A stretch of 64,000 nt of DNA, taken from positions 33,809,304 through 33,873,303 of the forward strand of contig NC_092671.1 in the NCBI RefSeq assembly GCF_964355755.1. The letters run 5' to 3'. Source of the DNA: Antedon mediterranea. Its lineage: Eukaryota > Echinodermata > Crinoidea > Comatulida > Antedonidae. Made by a program: the position numbers and the translations under genes. Shown in pieces: positions 34,797 through 46,900 of this stretch. Numbering within the stretch: position 1 is the stretch's first letter; each line of letters begins with the position of its first letter. The notes under the pieces were generated by a model. That model saw only the letters and a program-made list of their open reading frames with translations, searched no databases and was not told where the DNA came from.

Positions 34797-35539
34797 CTAG
34801 CTTTGAAGGACATAATCGTGGGTGAATGTTTTATATCTGCTGGCAAGTCATTCCATATTTTTCCGCCTGCAACTTTAAAAGACGAATCCATTTTGCTACG
34901 GGTATAATGAAGTATAACAACATTTAAGTTGTCTACTCCACGCGTTGAATGGGTGTGTACATTCCCAATTAGTTCAATTTCATCTGTCAATCTGGTTGGA
35001 GCAAGGCCGTGGATACATTTATACATTAGACTAGCTAGATAAAAATCTCTTCTCTCTTCAAATGTTTTCCAGGAAAGATCCTGAATTATGTCATCACCCC
35101 TCACGTTAACATAATCAAAATTGTGGGGAAAAATGCGAGCCGCTCTTCTATGAAGACGCTTCAAGATATTCTTGTTTTGCTCAGAGGTATTTCTCCAAAC
35201 AGTTATCGTATAGTCACTACAAGGTTGTATGGTACTCTTAAACAACGTTTCTAATAATGATTTATTTAGACATCCCGCCATTTTACTCAACATTGACATT
35301 TTATACCCAATATTTTTAGACGTGACTGGGTATTCTGTTTCCACGTTAACATTTCATCTATAATAATAGTATAACTCCCAGATATATTATGCTATCAACT
35401 TGTTCAATTTTGGTGGGCCCAATTTTAATATCCAGTTGGATACTGAACGACTGTTTCTGAGTAACATGACCTTAGTTTTGTCTTTATTGATTGAGAGGTG
35501 GTTTCTATTATACCATTCACTAACATTATTCATGATTAT
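34797..35539 (-). pseudogene. LINE reverse transcriptase, 3' part
   Basis: From 35539 downward: DFLQ, then SEWYNRNHLSINKDKTKVML, then frameshifts near 35350-35450 around an IIIDEMLTWKQNT reading. An open stretch to 34797 follows with NKNILKRLHRRAARIF, FYLASLMYKCIHGLAP and GGKIWNDLPADIKHSPTIMS. These are the thumb and C-terminal landmarks of CR1/L2/Jockey-like RT proteins. The 5' part is at 42170-42420, separated by the fold-back element at 35543-42166. Frameshifts show it was a dead copy. Confidence 0.75.
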
Positions 35540-36245
35540 TTGTAGTAGAGTAGAACTAATGCAAAAAAGCGGCCAACCTCAAAAAATTGCAACAAAAGGT
35601 TTTTCAACGGATTTTGGTAGTATTGGGTGTACTAAACAACAGAAAAAAGTCTCAAGAATTTCGACCCCCGGAAAGTGTTTTTTTTTCAAGATGGCCACCA
35701 AAATTGATAAAAAGTGAAAATGGCCATACCTCCTAAACTACTTGGTCTATTGATATAATTTTGGTACCAACATACTCAGAACATACATATTTATATTCGC
35801 TATAATAGAACATTTTGGCCAAAATTGACCGGAAATACCATTTCTGACAATTTGAGCTTTGACCTTGATATGTTGTATCTTGGTAATAACTGACCGTTGG
35901 GAAACAAATGATGGCTCAAATTGTTCAGAATGTACATATTTACATTTATTGTAATGAGACATTTTGTCAAAAAATGGTTGGAAGTAAAGGTTATTGACCT
36001 TTAACCTTTATCTATGTAGAATTTCCATATCTCGGCAACTATGTGTGATAGAGATTTAAAATTGGGCTCTAAATACTGAGAATATACTTATTTATATTTA
36101 CTCTAATGAAACAGTTTGGCAAAAAATGACCAGAAACGACATTTGTTTACCATTGACCTTGATATGCTATATTTCGATAATGACTGACTGAGATACACTA
36201 TTTATGGCTCAATTTGTTCAGAATATAATTATTTTTATTTCGTAT

Positions 36246-36470
36246 AATGGTCTAATCTACCCATGGAATTAAGAGCTTTCCTGGGAATCTTATGGTCATT
36301 TTATTTTTTTAACTGATTTTTTCAAATTTTTTAATGTTTTGTATAAATTTTTGTATTTTTTTTAATGTTTCTGTTTCCATTATTTATATATATATTTTTG
36401 TAAATCAACAATTTCAGCCTTCGGGCTGCATGTTTTTTATTGTATAAACCTGAATAAAAATAAAAAAAAT
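36246..36470 (+). mobile_element. Truncated LINE 3' end in the left arm
   Basis: The right arm lacks this block. It starts near CCATGGAATTAAGAGCTTTC and ends with GCCTTCGGGCTGCATG, an AATAAA signal and an A-rich tail, as 3' ends of non-LTR elements do. Confidence 0.5.
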
Positions 36471-36679
36471 CGAGTAACTGTAATATTTTACATTTATTAT
36501 ATTATATTTAGAATATGAGTTCAAGTTCAAATTGTTCAGAACATTATATACTGTATACATTCTTAATAATAATAGTGAATAAAAAACCCGAAAAGTAAAC
36601 AAAAACAAATATATTAATAATTTTAAATTTCTAATTACGGTATAGCAGCAGTTGATTGGATATTGTGCATGTATTTAGT

Positions 36680-37225
36680 ACGGCATCCTAAACAACTGTT
36701 CCAACTTCGTCTTCATCATCGTCATCAATATCTCTATCTACGTTGTTCCATTCTTCTAGTTGACACACTCAACAAACTGAAGCACATGCCAATCCATAGC
36801 ATCTACAACTGCAACATACAGTTTTACATCCAGTAGTACAGTTACAATGGATGATTTTCAAAAGTTCTTCTGAAGAAGCAATTTCAATCGTCATTATTGG
36901 CACAAATGTTTTATTAAAAACTTCCCCGACTTGGCAGCATCCATGGTATTATCTTTCTTTATCCATTGCATGATTTGATAGTATACTCTAAGACTGTGAC
37001 ATTTTGTAGCAGATGAGGTTGGTGGTAGTAGTTGTTGAGGTTTGATAAATTATTTACCCTCAGCAACTTTCTTATTAAACAGCTTGCATCTGTAGCTATT
37101 TAGGAAATCCAGTGACTTGGCTCCAAAAAGAATAGACATGGCCTTTAATCCAAACTCCTCGATAGTTTGAAGTTTCTGATGCGGTTGAGTGAAAATATCG
37201 GCACACATCAGTGTCATATTCTAGG
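36680..37225 (-). pseudogene. Inverted duplicate of the CXC-like gene end
   Basis: Reverse-complement copy of about 38060-38540, including the acidic tail (GATGATGAAGACGAAGTTGG) and the AAACTATCGAGGAGTTTGGA block. It shows that the inner arms of the fold-back element are made of the gene's own 3' end. Confidence 0.75.
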
Positions 37226-37285
37226 TTACTTTCTATCAATGTATTGGTTTATTTGCCTTCCTAAAGATGTCTTTGGCTTCGAAGA

Positions 37286-38545
37286 GTGAGGGTGGAAACG
37301 GACTTAGTTCATATTTCATTACATCGTCTAGAGAGATTTGTCCTAACTGAATTTGATGGAAAGAAAGAAGAATTCCTGTCAAGGCATGAGAATAAACACA
37401 AATTTATCAACATGCTTTCATATGAGCTACAGAAAAAAGAATGTCCTGTACGACATGCAGCCAACGAGTTATGGTTATGATGCTTGGCTACCACTCCAAG
37501 GGTCCTGAGTTCAAGCCCCATCACATGTCAGGATTTTTTCTAAGGACCAAATTACTCCACTCCCAAAGACTTGTAATAAGACTTTGTTTTGTAGAGCATC
37601 TTGTGTATATGTTTGTCTTGTGAACCTCTGAGGGTCCCTAATGATCAGCAATAGCTGCATGGATCACCCTCATTAAATATGGTTTAAAAAAAACAACAAC
37701 AAAAACAATGCCGATGTTGACATTGCTCTGGCAACAGTTGAAGTCTCTGAACATAATACAGTAACTTTGATTGGAGAAGACACGGACTTACTGGTACTTT
37801 TACTGTATCATGTAAATACAACAAACCGAGAAGTGTACTTCAGATTAGACAAAGGAAAAGATGGGCCTACTAAAGTGATTAATGTAACCAGATTGAAATC
37901 TGTTTTAGGATATAAAATGTGAAATGCATTACCCATAGTGCATGCATTCACTGGTTGTGATTCGACGTCTAGGAGTTTCGGAATCGGCAAGAAAGCGGCA
38001 TTTAATAAATTGATTGAAAGTAACCCAGAATATGACATGTGTGCCGATATTTTCACTCAACCGCATCAGAAACTTTAAACTATCGAGGAGTTTGGACTTA
38101 AGACATGTCTATTCTTTTTGGAGCGAAGTCACTGGATTCCCTGAATAGCTACAGATGCAAGCTGTTTAATAAAAAAGTTGTTGAGGGTAAATCATTTATC
38201 AAACCTAGCCTCAACAACTACCACCAACGTCATCTGCTACAGAATGTCAGTCAAATCATGCAATGGCTATAGAAAGATAATACCATGGATGCTACCAAGT
38301 GGGTATGGAAAGTTTGTAATAAAACATTTGTGCCAATAATGACGATGGAAACTGCTGCTCCAGAAGAACTTTGAAAATCATCCATTGTAACTACTGGATG
38401 TAGGTTGCAGTTGTAGACGCTATGGATTGACATGTACTTCAGTTTGTGGAGTGTGTCAACTAGAAGAATGGGACAACGTAGATAGAAAGATTGATGACGA
38501 TGATGAAGACGAAGTTGGAACAGTGGTTTAAGATGCCGTACTAAA
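37286..38545 (+). pseudogene. Decayed PIN/XPG-I-like protein with CXC-like C-terminus
   Basis: Fragments in order: LTEFDGKKEEFLSRHENKHK (37343 on), then NADVDIALATVEVSE and TLIGEDTDLLVLLLYH (37707 on), then after a stop ALPIVHAFTGCDSTSRSFGI, then a region reading MDATKWVWKVCNKTFVPIMT, then CSCRRYGLTCTSVCGVC near 38410-38460. The acidic GEDTDLLVLL and GCDSTS motifs are typical of a FEN1/XPG-like, transposon-associated family. The CSCRRYGL motif is CXC-like. Stops at 37920 and 38076, frameshifts and a SINE at 37466 show it is dead. It is the only coding content of the fold-back element. Confidence 0.6.
37466..37705 (+). mobile_element. tRNA-derived SINE (~240 bp)
   Basis: TGGTTATGATG at 37472-37482 fits an A box and GAGTTCAAGCC at 37507-37517 a B box. 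The 3' end, GAGGGTCCCTAATGATCAG ... ATCACCCTCATTAAATATGGT, closely resembles the 3' tail of the LINE fragment at 34436-34505, and an A-rich tail with CAA repeats follows. It interrupts the PIN-like gene between VRHAA and NADVDI. Confidence 0.7.
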
Positions 38546-38929
38546 TACATGCACAATATCTAATCAATTGCTGCTATACCGTAATTAGAAATTTAAAAGT
38601 TATAATTAAATTCTGAACAAATTTAGCCATAAATGGTGTATCTCAGTCAGTCATTATCGAAATATAGCATATCAAGGTCAATGGTTAAACATGTCGTTTC
38701 TGGTCATTTTCTGTCAAACTGTTTCATTAGAGTAAATATAAATAAGTATATTCTCAGTATTTAGAGCCCAATTTTAAATCTCTACCACACATAGTTGCCG
38801 AGATATGGAAATTCTACATAGATAAAGGTTAAAGGTCAATAACATTTACTTCTAACCATTTTTTGACAAAATGTCTCATTACAATAAATGTAAATATGTA
38901 CATTCTGAACAATTTGAGCCATCATTTGT

Positions 38930-41700
38930 TTTAGATGAGTGGAAATAGACTTTTCAGTCAAACAAATTGCAACAGTTTGTTTTTTTGCTGAAACATGCTC
39001 AACTATATGTAGATATTATCATATCCAAAATCTACCCTGATCTGCCTATTATAAATTACCTAATTTTCATAAAATCAAAATGGCTGCCATTTTACAACTT
39101 TGATCCCAATTATCTCTTAAACCATAAAGAATTTGGTATAAGAATGTATTGAACACAAATATAAACATGACCCCAAAGATTCAGAATAATATATTTGATT
39201 TGTCTTTGGGGTCAAGGTCAAAGGTCATTTCAGTTTGGCATCTAAAATATGCTAATTATCTCTTAATCTCTTAGGTATTTTGAATAAGAATGTATAAGTA
39301 CAAATATAAATGTGACCCTAAAGATTTAAAATAATGTATTTGATTTGTCTTTGGGGTCAAGGTTAAAGGTCATTCCAGTATGGCCTCTAAAATATGCTAA
39401 TTATCTCTTAATCCATTAGGTATTTTGAATAAGAATGTATAACTATAAGTACAAATATAGGCCTAAACATGACGCTAACGGTTTAGAATAATGTACAGTA
39501 ATTGAGTTGTATTAGGGTTCAAGGTTCAAAAGGTCATCTAATTACACTATATAAAATTTGAAAATAACTCTCAAAACATCAGGTATTTTTAACAAGAATG
39601 TATTTAATATATGACCCTAAATATTCAGAATGATGCAATTGAGTTGTATATGGGGTCAAAGTCAAATGTCATATAATTATGCCATATAAAATATGCTAAT
39701 TTTCTCTCAAAACATCAGGTATTTTTAACAAGAATGTATTTAATATAAATATGACCCTAAATATTCAGAAAGATGCAATTGAGTTGTATAGGGTCAAATG
39801 TCATCTAATTATGCCATATAAAATATACTAATTATCTCTCAAAACATCAGGTATTTTGAACAAGAATGTATTTAATAGAAATATACAGTAATATGTTCTT
39901 ATGATTTGCATTTGATTTGTATTGGGTCAAGATAAAATGTCATTATCTTACAATATAAAATACTCTAATTATGAAGTGAATTCATTTCAATTTGGATGAT
40001 GTACCTATGAACAAATCATATCTATTTTGAAAAGCTCATTTGAGTTAACTTCAGGGATCAGACTATTAGGAAAGGTGTTTTAATTGTAAGGAATTACATT
40101 TATTATATATGTTTTTTTTTTTTAGATTATAGTACACTATGCTAAAATATGTCGCACAAAAACTGTCAATCCTGGCTGGTTGTGTGAAGTGTTTAAATTA
40201 TGGGAAAGTGTGGAAACACTTTTACCCTTACAAAATTTGTAACTGTGAAAATGGAGGTCATGTGGTTCAAACAGTAACCGACCACTTTTTAAACAGTAAA
40301 ACCTGACCCTAACATTGGGAAAAGTTAAGTTGTACTAACCAAAGTGGGTGCAGTAGTGAAAGATGACATATTCTGTGTATTAAGAATACAGAGACTATGT
40401 GAACTAAAAATATTTAGAACAAGTGTCTATAGTTTACTTTAGTATAAGAACGAGTCCTCTGCTCTCAAATGACACAAATACAGAAAATATAGAGATACAT
40501 TTAAAAAAAAATAGAATCTTTCGTAACACCCTAAATTTTTAAGTTTGAGATGAATGAAAATTTTAAAAAATCCAGCCATTAAAAACAAGTGTAGTTTGTA
40601 TTCATATTTAAATACCCTTAGTGTATGTTAAAATTTATCACAAACATTTTAAAGTATCAGTATATATTAGGATTAAGTAACAGTATTTATTAATACTTTT
40701 ATTAGCAAAATGATGCTTCAATCGAGAATGATTACAGTAAGACATTAATTTCATTGTGATACTTACTAAAGTATATACTTTAACAAAACTAGTTCTTTGC
40801 AACTGTTGTTACTTAGTTTATAGTTGTAGATAATTTGATTTAAAAAAAAATTATAGATGATAATTTAAATTACTAATTATCAGAAAGCTATGTTTTTTGG
40901 TCTACTCTGACGTAATTTTACTGAATTCTCAGTGCAGCGAGAACATCTTAAAAAGTAACTCCATTGACGATCGAGTCCGACCCAAAAGTTATTTAGACAT
41001 TTTTGTGACCAATGTTTCAGAAATGTATGGTTATAAGCTCATAGGCCTACTAAAGTAGGTATGCCTAAATGTAAAAGTAAATGTCAAAATAAGCTATACT
41101 GTATGGTATAAAGTAAATTACCTACTGATCCCATGTCAATTTTGTAGTTATAATATTTATAAATAAACAATTTTTTCAAAATGTTTAAGGTAAAATCATT
41201 GACCTAGTAATCTCTGGGTGGGAGGGGTGTGGGCGCAGTGTGCAGACATCAATCTGCTGCAATGTCTGTACTGTATATGCTGTGTTTTTAGTAGTAGTAA
41301 GACTAACTATGCAAATTGATTTAAAGGATAATTTGAATTTTTTATATTGTGACCTTTGACCCAGTGACCCCAGGGTAAGATCAAAAATCAAATGTGCTAT
41401 TCTGAATCTTAAGGGTCATGTTTATATTTGTACTTATACATTCTTATTCAAAATACTTAATGGATTAAGAGATAATTAGCATAATTTAGATGTCAAACTG
41501 GAATGACCTTTGACCTTGACCCCCAAAGACAAATCAAATATATTATTCTGAATCTTTGGGGTCATGTTTATATTTGTGTTCAATACATTCTTATACCAAA
41601 TTCTTTATGGTTTAAGAGATAATTGGGATCAAAGTTGTAAAATGGCAGCCATTTTGATTTTATGCAAATTAGGTAATTTATAATGGGCAGATCAGGGTAG
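38930..41700. repeat. Tandem repeats rich in RGGTCA half-sites
   Basis: Units of roughly 110-150 bp share AATAAGAATGTAT..., AAATATGCTAATTATCTCT and GGGGTCAAGGTCAAAGGTCA blocks at 39.2-39.9 kb. An inverted counterpart lies at 41.40-41.65 kb. The units decay progressively towards 39.9 kb. From about 39970 to 41180 no unit or gene was recognised. Confidence 0.7.
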
Positions 41701-42169
41701 ATTTTGGATATGATAATATCTACAATTATAGTTGAGCATGTTTCAGCAAAAAAACAAACTGTTGCAATTTGTTTGACTCAACGCCTATTTTTGATCTATT
41801 TCCACTCATCTATTTCCCAACGGTCAGTGGTTACCAAGATACAACATATCAAGTTCAAAGGTCAAATTGTCAGAAATGGTATTTCCGGTCAATTTTGGCC
41901 AAAATGTTCTATTATAGCGAATATAAATATGTATGTTCTGAGTATGTTGGTACCAAAAGTATATCAATAGACCAAGTAGTTTAGGAGGTATGGCCATTTT
42001 CACTTTTTATCTATTTTGGCGGCCATCTTGAAAAAAAAACACTTTCCGGGGGTCGAAATTCTTGAGACTTTTTTTCTGTTGTTTAGTACACCTAATACTA
42101 CCAAAATCCGTTGAAAAACCTTTTGTTGCAATTTTTTTGAGGTGAAACCTTATTTCTACTCTACTATTG

Positions 42170-42420
42170 TAGAAAATCGTTTACACACTTAGTTGAATTA
42201 CCAGTAGTATACAAAAAAACATCATCAGCAAAAATGCTGCAAGTTCCACTTATAACAGACTGCGAAATATCATTATCAGGACACTTCCTTGCGGAACACC
42301 AATGTTAATATCTCTCAGTTTAGATTTTCTATTGTTGCAGTATACAAACTGTTTTCTGTTTTTCAGATAATTTACAAACCAATTAAAAACATTTTCACGA
42401 ATACATATAATTTAAAATGT
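42170..42420 (-). pseudogene. LINE reverse transcriptase, 5' part (catalytic core)
   Basis: Reading downward from 42420: ENVFNWFVNYLKNRKQFVYC, then DINIGVPQGSVL, then after a small deletion ISQSVISGTCSIFADDVFLY and NDFLQ. GVPQGS and FADD are RT motifs (palm). The frame closes onto 35539 when the intervening 6.6-kb element is removed. Confidence 0.75.
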
Positions 42421-42470
42421 TTTGTGTTATAAAGTAAGGTAATATGCGTTTAATATTATACAAATAGACC

Positions 42471-42690
42471 TAATGAATGTTTATGAGTGTAATGGTACAA
42501 ATAATGGCATGAGGTGAATGATAAAAGGTTATATTTCAACGAGGCGCGAGCCGAGCTGAACTATAACCTTTCATCATTCAACAAATGCCATTATTTGTAC
42601 CATTACACTAATATAAAACAATTCATTATTTGTTTTGTATAACATATAAATAGATTCCTGTCATTTGAATCAAATAAAAGATAGGCCTAG
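42471..42690. mobile_element. Hairpin MITE, copy 1
   Basis: AATGGTACAAATAATGGCAT is inverted as ATGCCATTATTTGTACCATT around 42540-42565 (ACGAGGCGCGAGCCGAGC loop), followed by GATTCCTGTCATTTGAATCA. A second copy is at 46174-46390. Confidence 0.75.
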
Positions 42691-43148
42691 CCAAGGCCTA
42701 TATTTGATTCACATTGATTAAAAGAGTAACATTTGGTTTTTAATAATTATATTAAAAATTATTATGTATATGGATTTTATAAACGCACCTACTGTAGTGT
42801 TAATTATGTCAACAAACGACCAAACAATCCTAGGCCTATCGAGGCTAAAACGCCGAGGCCTAGCCTAAATACTAACAAAAATCTGCTGCTGGTGTTTACA
42901 AACGAAACTGAGGCCAGACGACAGGAGGTACTGTTGTATTTCACAGTAATGTGTATACAGTACTAGATTTATTTGCATCTGCATTTTATCGTACACAAAA
43001 AATGTTTAAAAAAGTACTACTAAACGATCGTTTAATATTGTGTACTATTGCACGCCATGTTACCCACAATCGTCCAATCAAATGACAGGAATTTATTTAG
43101 GTGTTATATAAAATATGAATGAATTTTATTGATAATATAATAGCAAAT

Positions 43149-43322
43149 TCACCAGCACTATCAGGAGAGTCTTTTATAGCGATATTTTTTGCTTTTTGAC
43201 AATCCGCCAGGATAGTGTTCTGCGCTTTTTCTCTGCTTGTTGTTGTTCTATGTAATATATGCTTTTTGTATTGTTTTTGTATTATTTTTTCTGGATAATA
43301 AATGAATATGAATATGAATATG
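43149..43322 (+). mobile_element. Short retroposon with (TGAATA)n tail
   Basis: A 174-bp insert ending in repeated ATGAAT is flanked by the direct repeat AATAGCAAAT at 43139-43148 and 43323-43332. The uninterrupted form is present at 26.06 kb. It is probably the 3' end of a non-LTR element. Confidence 0.7.
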
Positions 43323-43863
43323 AATAGCAAATGTTCATAATATCATGCTAAAACCAAATAATATAATACAAAACGTAAATAGTGTGTTACACTTTTCACA
43401 TAATATATTAGAAATATATAAAATATAAAATATTTTGCTACATTAATGTTTAAGACCATACACTTTTATTATATTTAGAATGAAACACGCAAGCAGTCTG
43501 TATATTTTTTTATTTATTTTTCAACAATGAGTAAACACAACAAAAGCATTAACCTTTATAATTTACGATATATTCACGTTATACCTTGTCTTCCGATACG
43601 AATCTGTTAGTGACAATGATAACATGAAAAAGTATATAATAATTTAGACTTGTATCTCATTGCCTTGCAATAATCAGTTAATATATATCTAGTGACAGCT
43701 GCAGACTCCGATTCCAATTGTTGAATAGTATTGAACGCATACATCGAGAAGTTAACACTAAAATAATACAATAATGTTATAGAAGAAGAAGAAGAATTAG
43801 TAAGTGCCTTGTTTCGGTAGTTAATTCATGTGAAGTTTGTGAAGTAAGGGCTATGACGTAATA

Positions 43864-43949
43864 CTATTGACAGCAACCATTAACACATCTTCTACCATGA
43901 CAACCGGCTTCTGAATTGCAGGCGTGACAGATGATAGTATCCGGTGGTA
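43864..43949 (-). CDS. Gene B terminal exon (six cysteines)
   Basis: A TTTATGTTTAG acceptor leads into [16 protein letters not shown], continues with [12 protein letters not shown] and ends with TAG. The opening VPP echoes the PP of the gene C micro-exons. Six cysteines in 23 residues suggest a disulfide-stabilised mature peptide. Confidence 0.65.
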
Positions 43950-46900
43950 CTAAACATAAACATTATTAATACGTTATCTATGATATATCATGGAATTATA
44001 ATAGATGGGTGTGGAGTAAAGGTGTGTTAAACCATTATCGCCAATACATGAAATCACTCACGTAAAATACAACACACTCATACTGTAGTACGTTACAAAT
44101 ATAATTATTTGTAATTATCAACATTATTAATGTCACAGACGATATATCAAAAAAGGAAGGAAAGAGAGTAAGATCAACATAATAAATAAAAGGAGAAATT
44201 AAACAAGTCTGTATTTTTGGGTTTTGGGTATGGGTTTTGTAATTAGTTCGATTCAGTCTGTCAATGTAAATATAAACATTCCAAAAAAGTGGCACATTTG
44301 TCTTTTTTTTTTACCCAGTTAGTTATACGGAAACATTAAGTGTATACAATTAATCATAATAAGCTTATAATAAAGAATGTCCTCATAATAATTGAATACT
44401 ACCCGTGGTTCTTACCTTGCTCTCCAGATGATTCTTCGAAGTCTATATAAAAAAAAAACGCCCATACAATTTTACATTACTTTTACTGTAACATATTTCG
44501 TATAAATTTTCATTTATATATTAGAAGATAATAATGAATAATAACTTTGAAATATAAATTATAGGTCGAAACAAGTTTGTTCTTGCACAGCAAACTATTA
44601 GCCATTATCGGACCGAGTTTTTGGTTTTAGCTATCCGGCAAAACCTCTGGTCTAATAGCCACAGGTCCAGTGCGCATATTTTCCGTACTCGTGTGCGGAT
44701 ATAATTGCACCCATATTGCAAAGTGCAAGTCAGTGGTGCGAGAAGATTTAAATGTTCGTAAACAATTATTTTAAGCGGCGGATCGAGCTACTCGAGGAAG
44801 AAGATGCAATTCGTGCCGAATAAGTTAGTATAGAAACGCTTTTCATTGAATAACAAAATACCTCCCATTGACTATGTCGATTGCAATCCTCGCATCATAC
44901 AATAATTGATTTAATCTTGGCCTAGGTCGTCTTAGGCCACTTTTTTGTAGATAAACTATAAATAAATACTATAAGTAATATTTCTGTGCAGAATATAAAT
45001 ATCTGCTAAAACGCAGCATTCACTTTTAGTTAAGGAATTTAATGGCAACAGATTTATATAAAAGTTTTATATGGATTTATTGTCAAATAATCATTTAGTA
45101 TTGTATTACTGCACATTAATGACTATATTAATGTATAATACCCGATTTCTTGACTTTACTGTACCTTTTTCGAAAACTGAAAAAAGAAAGAAAAACAAAG
45201 TTAAATTATTTTGATTGTAAACTATTTCCCATCTTTTTCGACTTCTAAATTGACGTTTCAGAAACATTTATGTATAGGCTTTGTTGTATCATATTACACA
45301 TTTTATGTAAATACGAGAACGTGATTTTTCAAAATGGCAACACGTAACTAGCCGATTATCCAAAATGTTAAAATTGTTATAATATTACACCTCTATGCAA
45401 TATCTGTATAATAAATGATGTACAAAAATAGTTTAAACTGTGATGTGGATGTATAACAGCTGTAAACCAGTGTAATTATGCATAAAATAAAAAGTTATTT
45501 ATAAGCAAATATTACCACCAATAGTCTATGTCCTAGACGGATATTTTGGTAAACATGGCGTATCATACCTATACGGGAATATTTCTCGTTACAACAAATA
45601 ATAAATATGTTCGGAACTCTAAAAACGTTAAAAAACAATAACTACAGATAGGGCCGTGTTTCCTCAGCCAAAAATGAACCGTTAATTAACCGATACAAAT
45701 TAACTGATAATTAACCGATGACATTCTTGTGAAAACGGGGTTAACCTATTCCGCTCGAGAAAAATTAACCGATAATATTTCATTCAAACCAGATAATTAT
45801 CGGATAAATGTGTTAACCTTTGACCTGAAGGACAAATTGTGGCGTTGTGATCGGTCACTTGGTTATTCAGTAATGTTTGATCATGCGCGCTATATTTATT
45901 TTAATTAATATCTGATTGGTTAAAAAATTAACCGATCACTTTGTTATGGCTGGGGAGAAACACGGCATAAATTATTGGAAAATCTGAAAACCTACTTTTG
46001 TCGGTATTCGCATCTACAGAAATTAGTACCATAGCGACAACAAGGAGAACAGCAATTGTAATCTTCATGTTTCTAAAATAAACAAAAACAAGTTTTACTT
46101 TTGTATGAACAAGAACATAAATCAGATTATGATGAACAGTAATCTACTGTAGAGTCGAGTTGAGTATTATACAAGTAATGAATGTTTGTGTGTGTAATGG
46201 TACAAATAATGGCATTTGGTGAATGAGGAAAGGTTATATATCAACTCGTCTTCGCCTCGTTGATATATAACCTTTAATCATTCACCAAATGCCATCATTT
46301 GTACCATTCAACGAATATAAAAACATTTATTATTTCTTTTATATAACATCTAATAGATTCCTGTCATTTTAATTAAATAAAAGGTAGGCCTAGAAACGTT
46401 TATTTTAAGTAATTTAACATGCTATAAATACTTCATTCACTACAGGTATTGTACCTACCCAATAAAAAATCGCAAAAGTTATTCCAGTTTTTAAAAATGG
46501 AAACCCTATCAATAATTATATACCTATTTACATTTTTCGAAAACAATAAACTTTTGGTAAGCTCATTTCTTGACTTATCTAAAGCGTTTGATGTGACGAA
46601 TCATTTAATATTACTAGATAAACTCTATGGCATTAGAGGCATTGCACTTGAATGGTTTAAGATTTATTTTAGTGAATACATGAACATCTAAATTGGACAG
46701 GTCATCAAAATTATATAGCAAATACGATTTGCAATAGTATTGATGTAATAAATAAACTCCCTCACAATAGTTTAATACAACTTTATAACACACTTGTACT
46801 CCCCCACCTACCATCTTGATAACGTTTATTATTTCTAAACCAGAATCTAAGGCAAAATATTATGTTAAAATGTATGTTAAATAAAATATATATATATTTA

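Larger units (their letters stand above)
35543..42166. mobile_element. 6.6-kb fold-back element inserted in a LINE
   Basis: Both ends share TAGTAGAGTAGAA in inverted orientation, followed by ACCTCAAAAAA-type and CTTTCCGGGGGTCGAAATTC blocks. TTG at 35540-35542 and 42167-42169 is a 3-bp target duplication; removing the element and one TTG restores the LINE frame. The long inverted arms (about 35543-37225 and 38060-42166) flank a unique centre. The right arm is expanded by tandem repeats. The centre and inner arms carry a decayed protein gene. The superfamily is uncertain. Confidence 0.8.
42427..43440. repeat. Partial copy of the 5.7-kb palindrome's arm end, with later insertions
   Basis: AAAGTAAGGTAATATGCGTT at 42435 and AAATGTTCATAATATCATGC at 43329 match the right arm at 26.0-26.1 kb. 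The hairpin MITE and a small retroposon lie between. This indicates that the palindrome is a dispersed family. Confidence 0.6.
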
